Source of the DNA: Hamadaea sp013361475
GTDB lineage: Bacteria; Actinomycetota; Actinomycetes; Mycobacteriales; Micromonosporaceae
Direction of reading: 5' to 3'
Assembly (NCBI RefSeq): GCF_040654195.1
Contig: NZ_JBFAHM010000010.1
Location: 1-64,000, forward strand
DNA: 64,000 bases
Below, one piece after another: positions 15,614 to 23,919 of this stretch. Both the position numbers and the translations under genes were made by a program. How positions within the stretch are numbered: the stretch's first letter is position 1; each line of letters begins with the position of its first letter. Below the pieces are notes generated by a model. That model made no database searches. It had not been told where the DNA came from and was given only the letters and a program-made list of their open reading frames with translations.

Positions 15614-16402
15614 TCAGTGGGACTTTTCGAGCCAGTCGAGGATGGCGTCGATCGGCTCTCGCCAGCGGCCGTCCAGCATCAGGTCGTGGCCCATGCCGGG
15701 GAAGAGCAGCGGGGCTCCCCCGTACGCCCGGGCGGCGTCCTTCAACGCGGCGGGTGAGACGATCTTGTCGTCGGGGCTGCCCACGACCAGCACGGGCGGG
15801 TCGCCGACGGCTCGTTCCGGGGTGACTCCGCGCAGCAGTTGCCACTGCGCCCGCGTACTGGCTCGGCCCATGCGTTTGGCGTACGCGCGCGCGGCGGCGG
15901 CCGGAAGTTCGCGGCTGAACAGCTGACCGGCGGGCAGCCGCAGTCCGCCGCCGAACAAGGCGGGCAGCACCAGTCCGGGGTTGCGCAGTGCGGCGGAGAC
16001 TCCGCCCAGCACCGGCGAGAGCAGGACCGCCGCCCGGGCGGGATACCGGGCCAGCGCGTGCGTGACGACGAGCGCTCCGGCGCCGTGCCCGGCGAGGACC
16101 GCCTTCCGGGGCAGACCGGCGGCGACCTGCACGACGTCGTGGGCGTACGCCCGGAGGTCCGCCTTCGGGGCCGCTTCGCTCGCCCCGTGCCCGCGCGGGC
16201 TCACGGCGTACGCCGGGAAGCCGCGCGCCGCCGTGTGCTCCAGCCAGTGCTCGGCGTACGCCCAGGCGCCGTGGCCGAAGCCGGGCACGAACAGCACCGG
16301 CGGCCGGCCTTCGTCGAGTTCCGGCGTGGCGCTGAGCACCTCCCGGCGTACCGGGGTGACCGGGTGGGCCCACTCCTTGAGCCGCAGCACCGAGACGGTC
16401 AT
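15614..16402 (-). CDS. Alpha/beta-hydrolase fold protein lacking the nucleophile serine
   Basis: 262 aa. The fold is clear: oxyanion region FVPGFGHGAWAY, SPRGHGAS, nucleophile elbow LAGHGAGALVVTH, acid loop VGSPDDKIVS and histidine GMGHDLMLD. At the elbow, however, the codon is GGC, giving G-H-G-A-G where active hydrolases have G-H-S-x-G. It may be non-hydrolytic, use another nucleophile or bind a ligand. Its ATG overlaps the monooxygenase stop (ATGA), so the two genes form a coupled pair. Confidence 0.85.
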   Translation of the reverse strand: MTVSVLRLKEWAHPVTPVRREVLSATPELDEGRPPVLFVPGFGHGAWAYAEHWLEHTAARGFPAYAVSPRGHGASEAAPKADLRAYAHDVVQVAAGLPRKAVLAGHGAGALVVTHALARYPARAAVLLSPVLGGVSAALRNPGLVLPALFGGGLRLPAGQLFSRELPAAAARAYAKRMGRASTRAQWQLLRGVTPERAVGDPPVLVVGSPDDKIVSPAALKDAARAYGGAPLLFPGMGHDLMLDGRWREPIDAILDWLEKSH

Positions 16403-17802
16403 CGCGATCCTTCCAGGGTGTCGATGGCCCGCTGCAGCTCGCGCAGGTAGAGACCGTGGCTGACCTCGAACCAGTGCCGGGTCGAGTCGGTGGTACGCCC
16501 TTCGTGCCAGGTGCCGGCCGCCTCCTTCTCCACGCGGCGGCCGAATTCGGCGGCTCGCTGCGGCGCGGTCTGCCGGGCGCGCAGGTAGCGGGCGAAGACG
16601 ACGGCCTGCCAGTGGGCGAGCGGGAAGACTCCGGCGTCCGGCTGCACGAGTCCGGCGACCGCGAGGGTCGGGTGGCGACGCGGGAAGGTGTGCAGGTAGA
16701 GCGTGGGTTTGCCGCGCTGGTCGATGCCGAGCAGCTCCGGCTCCAGGAAGTCGAACCGGGGCAGGTAGCCGGTGGCGAGCACGACGAGGTCCGGCTCGAT
16801 CTGGCGGCCGTCGGTCAGCTCGACGGAGTTCCGGTGGAACCGGGCGATCTCCGGCACCGGCGTGATCCCGCCGTGCCCGACGTAGTAGAGCAGCTGGCTG
16901 TTGACGACCGGGTGGCTCTGGTAGATCTTGTGGTCGGGCTTGGGCAGGCCGAATCGGGTCACGTCGCCGACCGCCAGTTTCAGCGTCCGGTGGGCGAACC
17001 ACTGCCGCAGCCGCATCGGCGCCCGCAGCGCCAGCAACTGGTCGTTGACCTGGTCGGTCGGGCGGCCGAGGACGTACTTCGGGGCGTACCAGTAGCCGCG
17101 GCGGGTCGAGTGCCAGCAGCGGGCCGCCTGCTGCGCCGCTTCGACCGCGATGTCGCAGCCGGTGTTGCCGCCGCCCACCACGAGGACGCGGCGACCGCGC
17201 AACTGGGCGGAATCCTTGTAGGCGCTCGCGTGCAGCACGTTGCCGCGATAGTCCTCGATCCCCTCGTACGCGGGCATCTTCGGCGACCAGTTGTGCCCGT
17301 TGGCCACGATCACGCCGGCGTACCGGTGGATGCGTTCGGCGCCGCCGTACTTGCTGGTGCTGCGGGTCGTGACGTCCCACTTGCCGTTGTCGGCCGGCTC
17401 GACCTTCACGACCTCGGTGCCGAACCAGATGTGCGGCCGCAGCTCGAAGTGGTCGGCGTAACGCTCCAGATAGGACAGAACGAGCGCGTGGTGCGGGTAG
17501 TCCGGCCAGTCGTCCGGCATCGGGAAGTCGGGGAACTGGGTCAGCGGCTTCGACGAGATCAGGTGCGTGCTCGCGTACACCGGGCTGCGATCGTGGCGCC
17601 AGTTCCACGCGCCGCCGACGCCGGTCTCCCGCTCGTAGCAGTCGACGCCGAACCCGGCCTCCTTGAGGTTCTTGATCGCGGTCAGCCCGCTCGGCCCGGC
17701 TCCGACGACGCAGACCGTCTCCCCGCGGTCGTAGACCGGCCAGCCGTCGCGCCACAACGTGGTCCCGGTGTGATCGCCGCCGAAATCCTGGTCCACGCTC
17801 AC
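16399..17802 (-). CDS. Flavin-containing monooxygenase
   Basis: 467 aa. FAD-binding motif VCVVGAGPSGLTAIKNLKEAG near residue 30 (GxGxxG), NADPH-binding motif VLVVGGGNTGCDIAVEAA near 205, and LATGYLPRFDF near 355. Together these match class B flavoprotein monooxygenases (FMO/Baeyer-Villiger superfamily), which oxygenate N, S or carbonyl groups using NADPH and O2. The substrate is not predictable. GTG start with GGGAG upstream. It is translationally coupled to a hydrolase-fold gene, a combination common in ester or ketone breakdown. Confidence 0.9.
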   Translation of the reverse strand: MSVDQDFGGDHTGTTLWRDGWPVYDRGETVCVVGAGPSGLTAIKNLKEAGFGVDCYERETGVGGAWNWRHDRSPVYASTHLISSKPLTQFPDFPMPDDWPDYPHHALVLSYLERYADHFELRPHIWFGTEVVKVEPADNGKWDVTTRSTSKYGGAERIHRYAGVIVANGHNWSPKMPAYEGIEDYRGNVLHASAYKDSAQLRGRRVLVVGGGNTGCDIAVEAAQQAARCWHSTRRGYWYAPKYVLGRPTDQVNDQLLALRAPMRLRQWFAHRTLKLAVGDVTRFGLPKPDHKIYQSHPVVNSQLLYYVGHGGITPVPEIARFHRNSVELTDGRQIEPDLVVLATGYLPRFDFLEPELLGIDQRGKPTLYLHTFPRRHPTLAVAGLVQPDAGVFPLAHWQAVVFARYLRARQTAPQRAAEFGRRVEKEAAGTWHEGRTTDSTRHWFEVSHGLYLRELQRAIDTLEGSR

Positions 17803-17913
17803 CGGTTCGCTCCCTCTCGCCGCGCGGGCAGGGGTGAGGGCAGGACGCTCGCGCCCCGCCGCGTTTGCGCGACGCGAGGCATTTTCGCGGGCGAGCGCCC
17901 TGTTTGTCCACCC

Positions 17914-18633
17914 CTACCGGCGCGCCGGAGGCGCTGTTGGCATGCCTCGCTTGAGCAGTGTGTTCTCGGCCGCCGTCCAGGCCGTCGTGGTCAGCAACGC
18001 CAGGACCGCGGCCAGCGGCAGCCAGATCGCGCTGATCAGCACGGTGAAGGGCAGGACGCGCGGCAAGGCCGCGAGCAGTCCGGTGGGCGGCGGGTCCGCC
18101 AACGCCAGCAAGCGTGCGGACCGCCGGGACATCAGCCACGCGACCAACGCCAGGGCCGCGAAAAGTCCGGCGAAGATCCAGATGGATACGCCGAGAGCAC
18201 TGAACTGGGCGAGGAACCGGGCGCTCAGCGGCGCCCCGAACAAGGTGTCGGAGAGCAGCGCATTCGGCCGGCCGCCGATCTTGGAGCTGTTGTAGAGGTG
18301 GAACAGGACGATGAAGAAGGGCGTCTGCGCCAGCAGCGGCAGGAACCCCGCGAACGGCGAGATCCCCTCCGCCCGGTGCAGTTCGAGGGTCTTCTCCATC
18401 AGGGTCGCCGGATCATCGGCGTACTTCTTGCGGAGGGGTGCGAGCTTCGGCGCGAGCGCTGCCTTCGCGCGCTCTGTGCGTACCGCTGAGCGGGTGAGCG
18501 GATGCAACGCGAGCCGGAGGAGGACCGTGGCCAGGACGATCGCGGCGGCCGTGCCACCCACCGGGGTGAGCAGGGCCGCGAGGTGGACGAGCAGATTTTG
18601 CGCGGCCTGAGCCGCGCTGTCGATCGGATGCAT
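17914..18633 (-). CDS. YidC/Oxa1 family membrane protein insertase
   Basis: 239 aa, shorter than classical YidC and like secondary actinobacterial copies. Five hydrophobic segments are visible. The family core is LLRLALHPLTRSAVR, the cytoplasmic hairpin AKAALAPKLAPLRKKYADDP and LPLLAQTPFFIVLFHLY. It places small proteins in the cytoplasmic membrane. The main YidC, normally near rnpA/dnaA, is not in this window, so this is probably a paralogue. It forms an operon with DUF6412 63 nt upstream. Confidence 0.88.
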   Translation of the reverse strand: MHPIDSAAQAAQNLLVHLAALLTPVGGTAAAIVLATVLLRLALHPLTRSAVRTERAKAALAPKLAPLRKKYADDPATLMEKTLELHRAEGISPFAGFLPLLAQTPFFIVLFHLYNSSKIGGRPNALLSDTLFGAPLSARFLAQFSALGVSIWIFAGLFAALALVAWLMSRRSARLLALADPPPTGLLAALPRVLPFTVLISAIWLPLAAVLALLTTTAWTAAENTLLKRGMPTAPPARR

Positions 18634-18696
18634 GGAAAGAGCCCCTTGACGGGAGAGAAAGCCTGACGGTGGACGCGGAACGCCCCGGTGGGGCGG

Positions 18697-18975
18697 TCAG
18701 GCGGACGGGGCTCGGGGGCGGGCGCGACCGGGGGCGTCGGGGTCGGTCAGCCGCAGCGGGGTCTCCCGGCGCTCCCAGTGCCGCATCGTCTGGCGGGCGC
18801 GGACGGGAGCGGGAACGGACCGGTGGGCGAGCTGGACGACGACGATCGAGACGACGGCCGCCGCGGCCAACCCGCCGACGATCGCGCCGACGGCGGTGGG
18901 GCCGGCGAATCCGGCCGCGGCCACGGTGACGCCCAGCAGGGCGAACAACCACCGGTACGCGGCCACGACGGACAT
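18697..18975 (-). CDS. DUF6412-like small membrane protein
   Basis: 92 aa. Two transmembrane helices (about residues 9-28 and 32-52) and a basic, Pro-rich C-terminal tail. The ATG at 18975 follows a TACCGT box by 7 nt (leaderless); an upstream in-frame start at 19002 lacks support. It stands just upstream of the YidC paralogue, an arrangement I recall from other actinomycetes for DUF6412, so a helper role in membrane insertion is possible (inference). Confidence 0.6.
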   Translation of the reverse strand: MSVVAAYRWLFALLGVTVAAAGFAGPTAVGAIVGGLAAAAVVSIVVVQLAHRSVPAPVRARQTMRHWERRETPLRLTDPDAPGRARPRAPSA

Positions 18976-18988
18976 GCGCACTACGGTA
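18976..18988 (-). promoter_or_regulatory. Predicted leaderless promoter of DUF6412-yidC operon
   Basis: TACCGT (18988-18983), 7 nt, ATG at 18975. Confidence 0.5.
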
Positions 18989-19007
18989 GCGCCTCGCGGC
19001 AAGACCG

Positions 19008-19895
19008 TCAGCGGTCGGCGAACCAGCTGGAGTACTCCCGTAGTGCCGTCTCGACCACGGCGAGCATCTGCTCCCGCTGCGGAATCAGGCGGTCGAAGTG
19101 GTTGTCGGGCGCGTACCAGGGCATCGCCTGTACGCCGAGACTGAGCTGCAGGTGGAGCGCCCGCAGCCAGTTCAGCGAGTTGATCCAGGCACAGGCCTCC
19201 GGATCGAGGTCGACCCGCAGACGCTGCCGGCCCAGCGTCTGCAGCGGGGCGATGACCTCGTCGAGGTCCGCCGCCGACAGATCACCCCGATGGAGGAGCG
19301 CCATCGTCGCGTACGCCAGCCGGTCGTCCTCGGAGGCGAGCAGGGCCCAGCCGTCGGTGGTCCGGAGCCGGATCACGATGCTGCCCAGGAGCGCCCGCGC
19401 CTGGGCGGTGCCGAGGAGGCGACTGCGAGCCAGCGAGGCGATCGCGTCCGCGCCATGGGCGAGCGCGTGCGCCCAGCCCCGCTGGGCGTCGACCGCGCCG
19501 CGCAGATCGCCCTCCAGCTCCCACCACATGGTGAAGCCGCCGATCCAGCGGCTCAGGTCGGCCGGGCCGAGGCGGTGCACCGCGTTGTCGCGTTCCACCA
19601 CGAGGCCCAGCACGACGGCGGAGAAACTGCGCCCGAAGACGGAGTCGGTGCCCACCTCGCCGATGCCGCGCAGCAGCCCGGCCGCCATCCGGTCGCCCAA
19701 CCCGGGCAGATCGTGATCGCACACGCCGAGCTGAATCCACTCGCCGAGGATCTCGAAGGCGAGATCGTCGCGCAGGCGGGAGTCGGCGTACGTGAGCATG
19801 TGCTCCAGCTCGGCGATCAGCTCGTCGACCGGATACCCGGCGGGCGGCCGGAAACCATCGTCCTTGATCCGCTGCCACAGCGTCACGTCGGCCAT
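19008..19895 (-). CDS. DUF2785 domain protein
   Basis: 295 aa from ATG 19895 (the longer frame from 19907 is unlikely). The sequence is all-helical with DDLAFEILGEWI, FGRSFSAVVLGLVVERDN and RGWAHALAHGADAI, typical of DUF2785, for which no function is established. No transmembrane segments or signal peptide. A TAATGT box lies 8 nt before the ATG. Family A hairpin copy 2 lies 39 nt upstream of the start. Confidence 0.75.
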   Translation of the reverse strand: MADVTLWQRIKDDGFRPPAGYPVDELIAELEHMLTYADSRLRDDLAFEILGEWIQLGVCDHDLPGLGDRMAAGLLRGIGEVGTDSVFGRSFSAVVLGLVVERDNAVHRLGPADLSRWIGGFTMWWELEGDLRGAVDAQRGWAHALAHGADAIASLARSRLLGTAQARALLGSIVIRLRTTDGWALLASEDDRLAYATMALLHRGDLSAADLDEVIAPLQTLGRQRLRVDLDPEACAWINSLNWLRALHLQLSLGVQAMPWYAPDNHFDRLIPQREQMLAVVETALREYSSWFADR

Positions 19896-19909
19896 GAGGC
19901 AGCACATTA
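19896..19909 (-). promoter_or_regulatory. Predicted promoter of the DUF2785 gene
   Basis: TAATGT (19909-19904) then 8 nt to ATG 19895; very short or absent leader predicted. Confidence 0.45.
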
Positions 19910-19934
19910 GATGATCACCCGGCTGGCGTATAGA

Positions 19935-19997
19935 GCGCTGGATCAGGGTTCTGGGTCGAATCTTGAGGCAAGATTCGACCGCGAACCCTGATCCAGC
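19935..19997. repeat. Family A hairpin, copy 2
   Basis: GCGCTGGATCAGGGTTC pairs with GAACCCTGATCCAGC; the inner stem is GGTCGAATCTTG with CAAGATTCGACC. It begins after the start region of the DUF2785 gene and lies 22 nt beyond the stop (20020, minus strand) of the next gene, so it can act as that gene's 3' end. Confidence 0.9.
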
Positions 19998-20019
19998 CCG
20001 AACGCGGCAATCGGGTGGT

Positions 20020-21453
20020 CTATCGGGCTCCGCCGATGCCGATCACCGCCGCGAGACCGAGCGCGCTGCGGGGCGCGTACGCCGTCCGCCAGAGCCCGCC
20101 GTGCGCGGCCGAGTGCGCCTCCTCCTGCCAGACGTGCTCCTGAGCCGGCAGCGGACGGTGCAGATCATGCACCAGAAGCGCCGCCATCAGGGTGTTCGCG
20201 GTCGCCGGTTCGAATACTTCGACGCCGAAGACGTGCGCCCCGGCGTACGCCGCCGCCAGCGCCCGGTTCTTCACCACTGATCGCGTACGCGTCGGCGGGG
20301 CGACGGTGAAGCTGACCGTGGTCCCCTCCGACCGGGCGACCGCGGCCCGCCACCGCTGCAGGCGCTTGGCCAGGGCGTAGTTCGGCCCCTGCTGCGAGAC
20401 GAGGCTGTCGCAGATCCCCGGATCGGCCCCGGGCGCGTAGTTCCGCCGCAGCAGCTTGCCCGCCGAGAGCAGTCGCACCGGCTGCCGCAGCGTCTTGAGC
20501 AGCGACGACTGCTGATAGTTCCGCTCCGCCTGAGCCACCGCCGCACCCGGGACGGCGAACGCGTCCGTCGGCGTCGCGAGGAACGCCAACGCCAGATCGT
20601 CCCGCTCGTCGAGCAGGTACGTGGTCAACGCGTCCACGGCCACCGACACCCGGACGTTCGTCGCGCCGTCGGCGTACACGTAGTTTCCCAGCACCAGGTC
20701 GCCCTCCTGCCCGGCCAGCCAGCGGGCCACGGCGGGCAGGTCGTGCAGCAGGTCCGCGCCGGTGGCGCCGTCGGGGCCGACGGGCACGTGCAGGCGGCCG
20801 GCGTACCGGTGGGCGGTGGCGGCCAGGCGCTCCCAGATCGCCGGACGCGGCAGATCCACCGCGACCACGTCAGCGCCCCAGCGCAGCAGCGAATGCACCG
20901 GACCCATCTCGGCGCCCGCCCCGAGCACGGCGATCCGCCGCCCGTCGACGGAGAGCCAGTCGGGATTGGCCAGCACCGTCCGCACCGCCTCGGCGCACGA
21001 CGGCTCGATGACGCCCGCCTCGACCCACTTGTCGAGCTGCCGCCGCAGGTCGTCCCCGGCGAGCCGGGCACCCCGGTACGGCAGCGTCAGCTCCTTCTCC
21101 CGCCCGCCGACGCCACGCTGCACGGCGGTGGTCAGCTCCGTCCCCGGCGTCCCGAAGACCTCCCGGAGTCCGACCTCGGCACCGTCGGGCGTGATCACCC
21201 GCATGCGGTCGTGCAGTTCCCGCAACCCGTCGTACGCGCTCCGCCGGGCCGCCTCCCCCGACGGCAGCCCGGCCTCGATCTGCCGCCGGAAATGGGCGAT
21301 GTAGTGCGACCGCCAGACGGTCTCCTGCTCGGCCGCCCTGGAACCCACCGGGTCGACCTCCCGCAGCGCGGCCGCCATCACCGCCCGGCCCAATGCGGAC
21401 GTGCTGCGGTTGCCCGCGTCGTCGCTGACCGGAAACACCACACCACTCGTCAC
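20020..21453 (-). CDS. Unrecognised protein with a Rossmann-like glycine motif
   Basis: 477 aa. The middle (residues about 170-210) has RRIAVLGAGAEMGPVHSLL and ADVVAVDLPRP, a glycine-rich nucleotide-binding beta-alpha-beta ending in an acidic residue as in NAD- or SAM-binding proteins. The N-terminal third is helical (GRAVMAAALREVDP); the C-terminal third is soluble and ends with LGLAAVIGIGGAR, which is hydrophobic. I do not recognise the family and name no function. GTG start with a TAGGGT box 6 nt upstream. Confidence 0.7.
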   Translation of the reverse strand: MTSGVVFPVSDDAGNRSTSALGRAVMAAALREVDPVGSRAAEQETVWRSHYIAHFRRQIEAGLPSGEAARRSAYDGLRELHDRMRVITPDGAEVGLREVFGTPGTELTTAVQRGVGGREKELTLPYRGARLAGDDLRRQLDKWVEAGVIEPSCAEAVRTVLANPDWLSVDGRRIAVLGAGAEMGPVHSLLRWGADVVAVDLPRPAIWERLAATAHRYAGRLHVPVGPDGATGADLLHDLPAVARWLAGQEGDLVLGNYVYADGATNVRVSVAVDALTTYLLDERDDLALAFLATPTDAFAVPGAAVAQAERNYQQSSLLKTLRQPVRLLSAGKLLRRNYAPGADPGICDSLVSQQGPNYALAKRLQRWRAAVARSEGTTVSFTVAPPTRTRSVVKNRALAAAYAGAHVFGVEVFEPATANTLMAALLVHDLHRPLPAQEHVWQEEAHSAAHGGLWRTAYAPRSALGLAAVIGIGGAR

Positions 21454-21465
21454 GGGGGCACCCTA
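21454..21465 (-). promoter_or_regulatory. Predicted leaderless promoter of the 21453 gene
   Basis: TAGGGT (21465-21460), 6 nt, GTG 21453. Confidence 0.55.
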
Positions 21466-21535
21466 TCCGTACGCCCCGGCGCCGGCCTCGCCTTCCCCGC
21501 GCGATCCTCCGCCACGTCCGCGCGCCCTTTCCGCG

Positions 21536-21566
21536 CGATCATGAACCTTGGGCCATGATCGACCGG
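21536..21566. repeat. Family B short copy
   Basis: CGATCATGAACCTTGGGCC then ATGATCGACCGG. It matches the left 31 bp of the full family B elements and is itself an imperfect palindrome. It lies in the intergenic region between the 21453 start and the EEP gene end. Confidence 0.65.
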
Positions 21567-21611
21567 TAGCCGGGTGTTGACATCACCGCAGGTCAGACGT
21601 ATTTTGAAGGT

Positions 21612-21651
21612 GAAGCCCGACATTTCTGGAAAGTCAGAAAAGCCGGGCTTC
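21612..21651 (-). terminator. Hairpin terminator after the EEP gene
   Basis: Two-tier stem: GAAGCCCG (21612-21619) with CGGGCTTC (21644-21651), and inside it TTTCTG with CAGAAA around a 6-nt loop. It lies 62 nt past the EEP gene stop on the minus strand. Confidence 0.5.
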
Positions 21652-21712
21652 CCGCTGTCCGGAGTGCGAGCCGCCGAGCGAGCGGAGTGCGACCGCGAGC
21701 CTCTGGAGGTCC

Positions 21713-22381
21713 TCAGAGGGTCAGGTCCGCGACGAGCGGCAGGTGGTCCGACGCCTGCGCCGTCAGCGGCCCGGTCTCGACCCGGTACGCCGCCACCCCG
21801 ACGGAGGGGCTGACCGCGATGGTGTCGATCCGCCGGTTCGGGGCCGCGCACGGGAACGTGCAGCCGCCCTCGATCCCCACGTCGACGAGGTCTTGGTGCA
21901 CGAGGTTCCAGCTGACCGACCCCGGGACGTCGTTGAGGTCGGCGCCGAGGATCACCGGCCCCGCCAGCCCGGCGATCGCGTCGCGCAGCAGAGCGGCCTG
22001 GGACGGCCGCTCTTCGTCGTCAGTGGACAGATGCGAGCCCACGAGGGTGAAGCTCACCCCGCCGGCCTCACAGCGCGCGAACGCCGCCCCGCGCATGTGC
22101 CGGCCCGGCTTCAGCGGAAACCGGACCTCCCACGAGTCGCGGCGGCGTACTCGGAGGCTGGTGAGGATGACGTTGCCCAGCGCGGGCAGGCCGCCCCCGA
22201 CCACCACCAGCCCGAACGAGCTGGCGAGCGCCGCGACCTTGGTGCGCCAGCGAAAGCGCCGCGGTCCCTCCTGCATGATCAGGACATCCGGCTCCAGGCC
22301 GCGCACCACGGCGGCCAACGCGCCGAGATCGTCCCGTGACGAGTGGATGTTGTACGCGACCACGCGCAGACCGACGCCCAT
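21713..22381 (-). CDS. Endonuclease/exonuclease/phosphatase (EEP) family protein
   Basis: 222 aa. All EEP hallmarks are present: VVAYNIHSSRDDL (metal-site Asn), MQEGP (metal Glu), VGSHLSTDD (His), ILGADLNDVPGS (Asp-x-Asn), RRIDTIAV and SDHLPLVADL (catalytic His). This predicts a Mg-dependent phosphodiesterase or phosphatase on nucleic acid, lipid or sugar phosphate. There is no signal peptide. TAGGCT lies 6 nt before the ATG. The gene follows the glucokinase gene on the same strand region. Confidence 0.87.
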   Translation of the reverse strand: MGVGLRVVAYNIHSSRDDLGALAAVVRGLEPDVLIMQEGPRRFRWRTKVAALASSFGLVVVGGGLPALGNVILTSLRVRRRDSWEVRFPLKPGRHMRGAAFARCEAGGVSFTLVGSHLSTDDEERPSQAALLRDAIAGLAGPVILGADLNDVPGSVSWNLVHQDLVDVGIEGGCTFPCAAPNRRIDTIAVSPSVGVAAYRVETGPLTAQASDHLPLVADLTL

Positions 22382-22393
22382 GGCGGCAGCCTA
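22382..22393 (-). promoter_or_regulatory. Predicted leaderless promoter of the EEP gene
   Basis: TAGGCT (22393-22388), 6 nt, ATG 22381. It lies in the 21-nt gap after the glucokinase stop. Confidence 0.55.
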
Positions 22394-22402
22394 AAGCGTG
22401 AG

Positions 22403-23347
22403 TCAGCTGCGGGCGAGGTCGGCCGCGCCGACGATGCCGGCCGTGTTGCCCATCTTCGCGGGGCGTACCTCGGCGATCGGCGACTTCGCCCGCTGCGCCA
22501 GCTGATCCTGATAGGACAGGAGAGTGGGCTTCATGAGCAGGTCGCCGGCCTCGACGACGCCGCCGCCGATGACGATCACCTGTGGATCGAGGATCTGCAC
22601 CATGTCGGCCATCGCGACGCCGAGCCAGGTACCGACCTGCCGGAAGGCGTCGACGGCGAGCGCGTCGCCCGCCAGCGCCGCCTCGGTCACCATCGGGCCG
22701 GTGATCGCGCCGATGTCGCCACCGGCCTTGTCCAGCAGCGTCGCGCCGGCCGCGGTGTCGTCCTTGACGCCGGTCTGGGCGTACCGCACCAGGGCGCTGC
22801 CGGAGGCGTACTGCTCGATGCAGCCGTGCCGGCCGCAGCCGCAGGGGTGCCCGTCCGGCACGGCCTGGACGTGACCCAGCTCCGCGGCGATGCCGTGCGC
22901 CCCGCGGACGAGGCGGCCGCCGAGGATGATGCCGCCGCCGATGCCGGTGCCGATGGTGAACAGCACCATCGAGTCGGTGGCGTCCTCGGCCGCGCCGTAG
23001 CGGAACTCGGCCCAAGCGGCCACGTTGGCGTCGTTCTCGACGATGACGGGCAGCCCGGTGCCGGCGCTGACGGCGTCGCGCAGCGGCTCGTCGCGCCAGG
23101 CGAGGTTCGGGGCGAACAGCACGGTGGAGCGATCGGCGTCGATCCAGCCGGCGGCGCCGATGCCGACCGCCTCGATCTGGTGGTCCTGGGCCAGTTCCCG
23201 GACGACCTCGACGATCACGTCCCGCGTACGCGCCACGTCGTCGGCGGGCGTAGGGCGGCGAGTCGTCGCGAGCACCTTGCCGGTCTCGTCGACGACGCCG
23301 CCGAGCACCTTGGTTCCGCCGATGTCCACGCCGATGGTCAGTCCCAC
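22403..23347 (-). CDS. glkA: ROK family glucokinase
   Basis: 314 aa. ATP-binding DIGGTKVLGGVVDE at the N-terminus, sugar-site ENDANVAAWAE, the phosphate loop IGTGIGGGII, ELGHVQ and the ROK zinc motif CGCGRHGCIEQYASG. It phosphorylates glucose to glucose 6-phosphate; in Streptomyces the homologue also acts in carbon catabolite repression. The GTG at 23347 has GAGGGGC upstream. Neighbours match the actinobacterial glk block (small Cys/Lys protein, SRPBCC, acyl-CoA ligase). Confidence 0.93.
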   Translation of the reverse strand: MGLTIGVDIGGTKVLGGVVDETGKVLATTRRPTPADDVARTRDVIVEVVRELAQDHQIEAVGIGAAGWIDADRSTVLFAPNLAWRDEPLRDAVSAGTGLPVIVENDANVAAWAEFRYGAAEDATDSMVLFTIGTGIGGGIILGGRLVRGAHGIAAELGHVQAVPDGHPCGCGRHGCIEQYASGSALVRYAQTGVKDDTAAGATLLDKAGGDIGAITGPMVTEAALAGDALAVDAFRQVGTWLGVAMADMVQILDPQVIVIGGGVVEAGDLLMKPTLLSYQDQLAQRAKSPIAEVRPAKMGNTAGIVGAADLARS

Positions 23348-23384
23348 GCCAAGCCCCTCATTTCTGCGATTACGCGCGTTCACC

Positions 23385-23915
23385 TTATCCGTTGTCGTCG
23401 GGACGCGGCCTGGGCATGGCCTTCTTGGCGGCCTTCTTGGGAGCGGCCTTCTTCGGCGGGACTTTTTCCTGGTCAGTGGGCGAAGCGCCGGAGGTCTTCC
23501 GGGGTGCGACCGCCTTCTTCGCGATCGCCTTCTTCGCCACTTTCTTCGGTGTTGTCCGGCTCGCTGGGCCTTCCGGGGCCGGCTCGGTCCCGGCGGGCCT
23601 ACCCGATTCCTCGGCGGACTCGGCGGTCGCCGATCGCCACGGGTCGGCCTCGCCCGGCTCCCGCGTCCCGGACAGGCTGCGCAACAGGCTGGCCAGCCCG
23701 ACGGCGAGGTCGCCCGCACCGGTGGCCAACCGCTCGACGAACTGCGGATCGGGGTCGCGAACCGCCTCGATCAGCTTGCAGAAGGGGCAGACGCAGCAGG
23801 CGGCGCTGCCGGTGGCCAGCTCAGGATGGTTGCCGGCGGCCAGGGAGGCGACGGCAAGGGCCGCCGCGACCAGCCGCTCGGCCTCCTGACGGGCGGTCGA
23901 GGGCTCGGTGAACAC
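23385..23915 (-). CDS. Conserved small protein with Cys cluster and histone-H1-like Lys/Ala tail
   Basis: 176 aa. The N-terminal 75 residues are helical with a cysteine cluster, AACCVCPFCKLIEAV, that could hold a metal. The C-terminal 70 residues are Lys/Ala/Pro-rich (KKVAKKAIAKKAV, KKAAPKKAAKKAMP), as in histone-like DNA- or RNA-binding tails. The GTG start lies 4 nt after the SRPBCC stop, so the two are one operon. I recall DUF5304-type proteins in this position in other actinomycetes but cannot confirm membership. Confidence 0.65.
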   Translation of the reverse strand: MFTEPSTARQEAERLVAAALAVASLAAGNHPELATGSAACCVCPFCKLIEAVRDPDPQFVERLATGAGDLAVGLASLLRSLSGTREPGEADPWRSATAESAEESGRPAGTEPAPEGPASRTTPKKVAKKAIAKKAVAPRKTSGASPTDQEKVPPKKAAPKKAAKKAMPRPRPDDNG

Positions 23916-23919
23916 CGGT

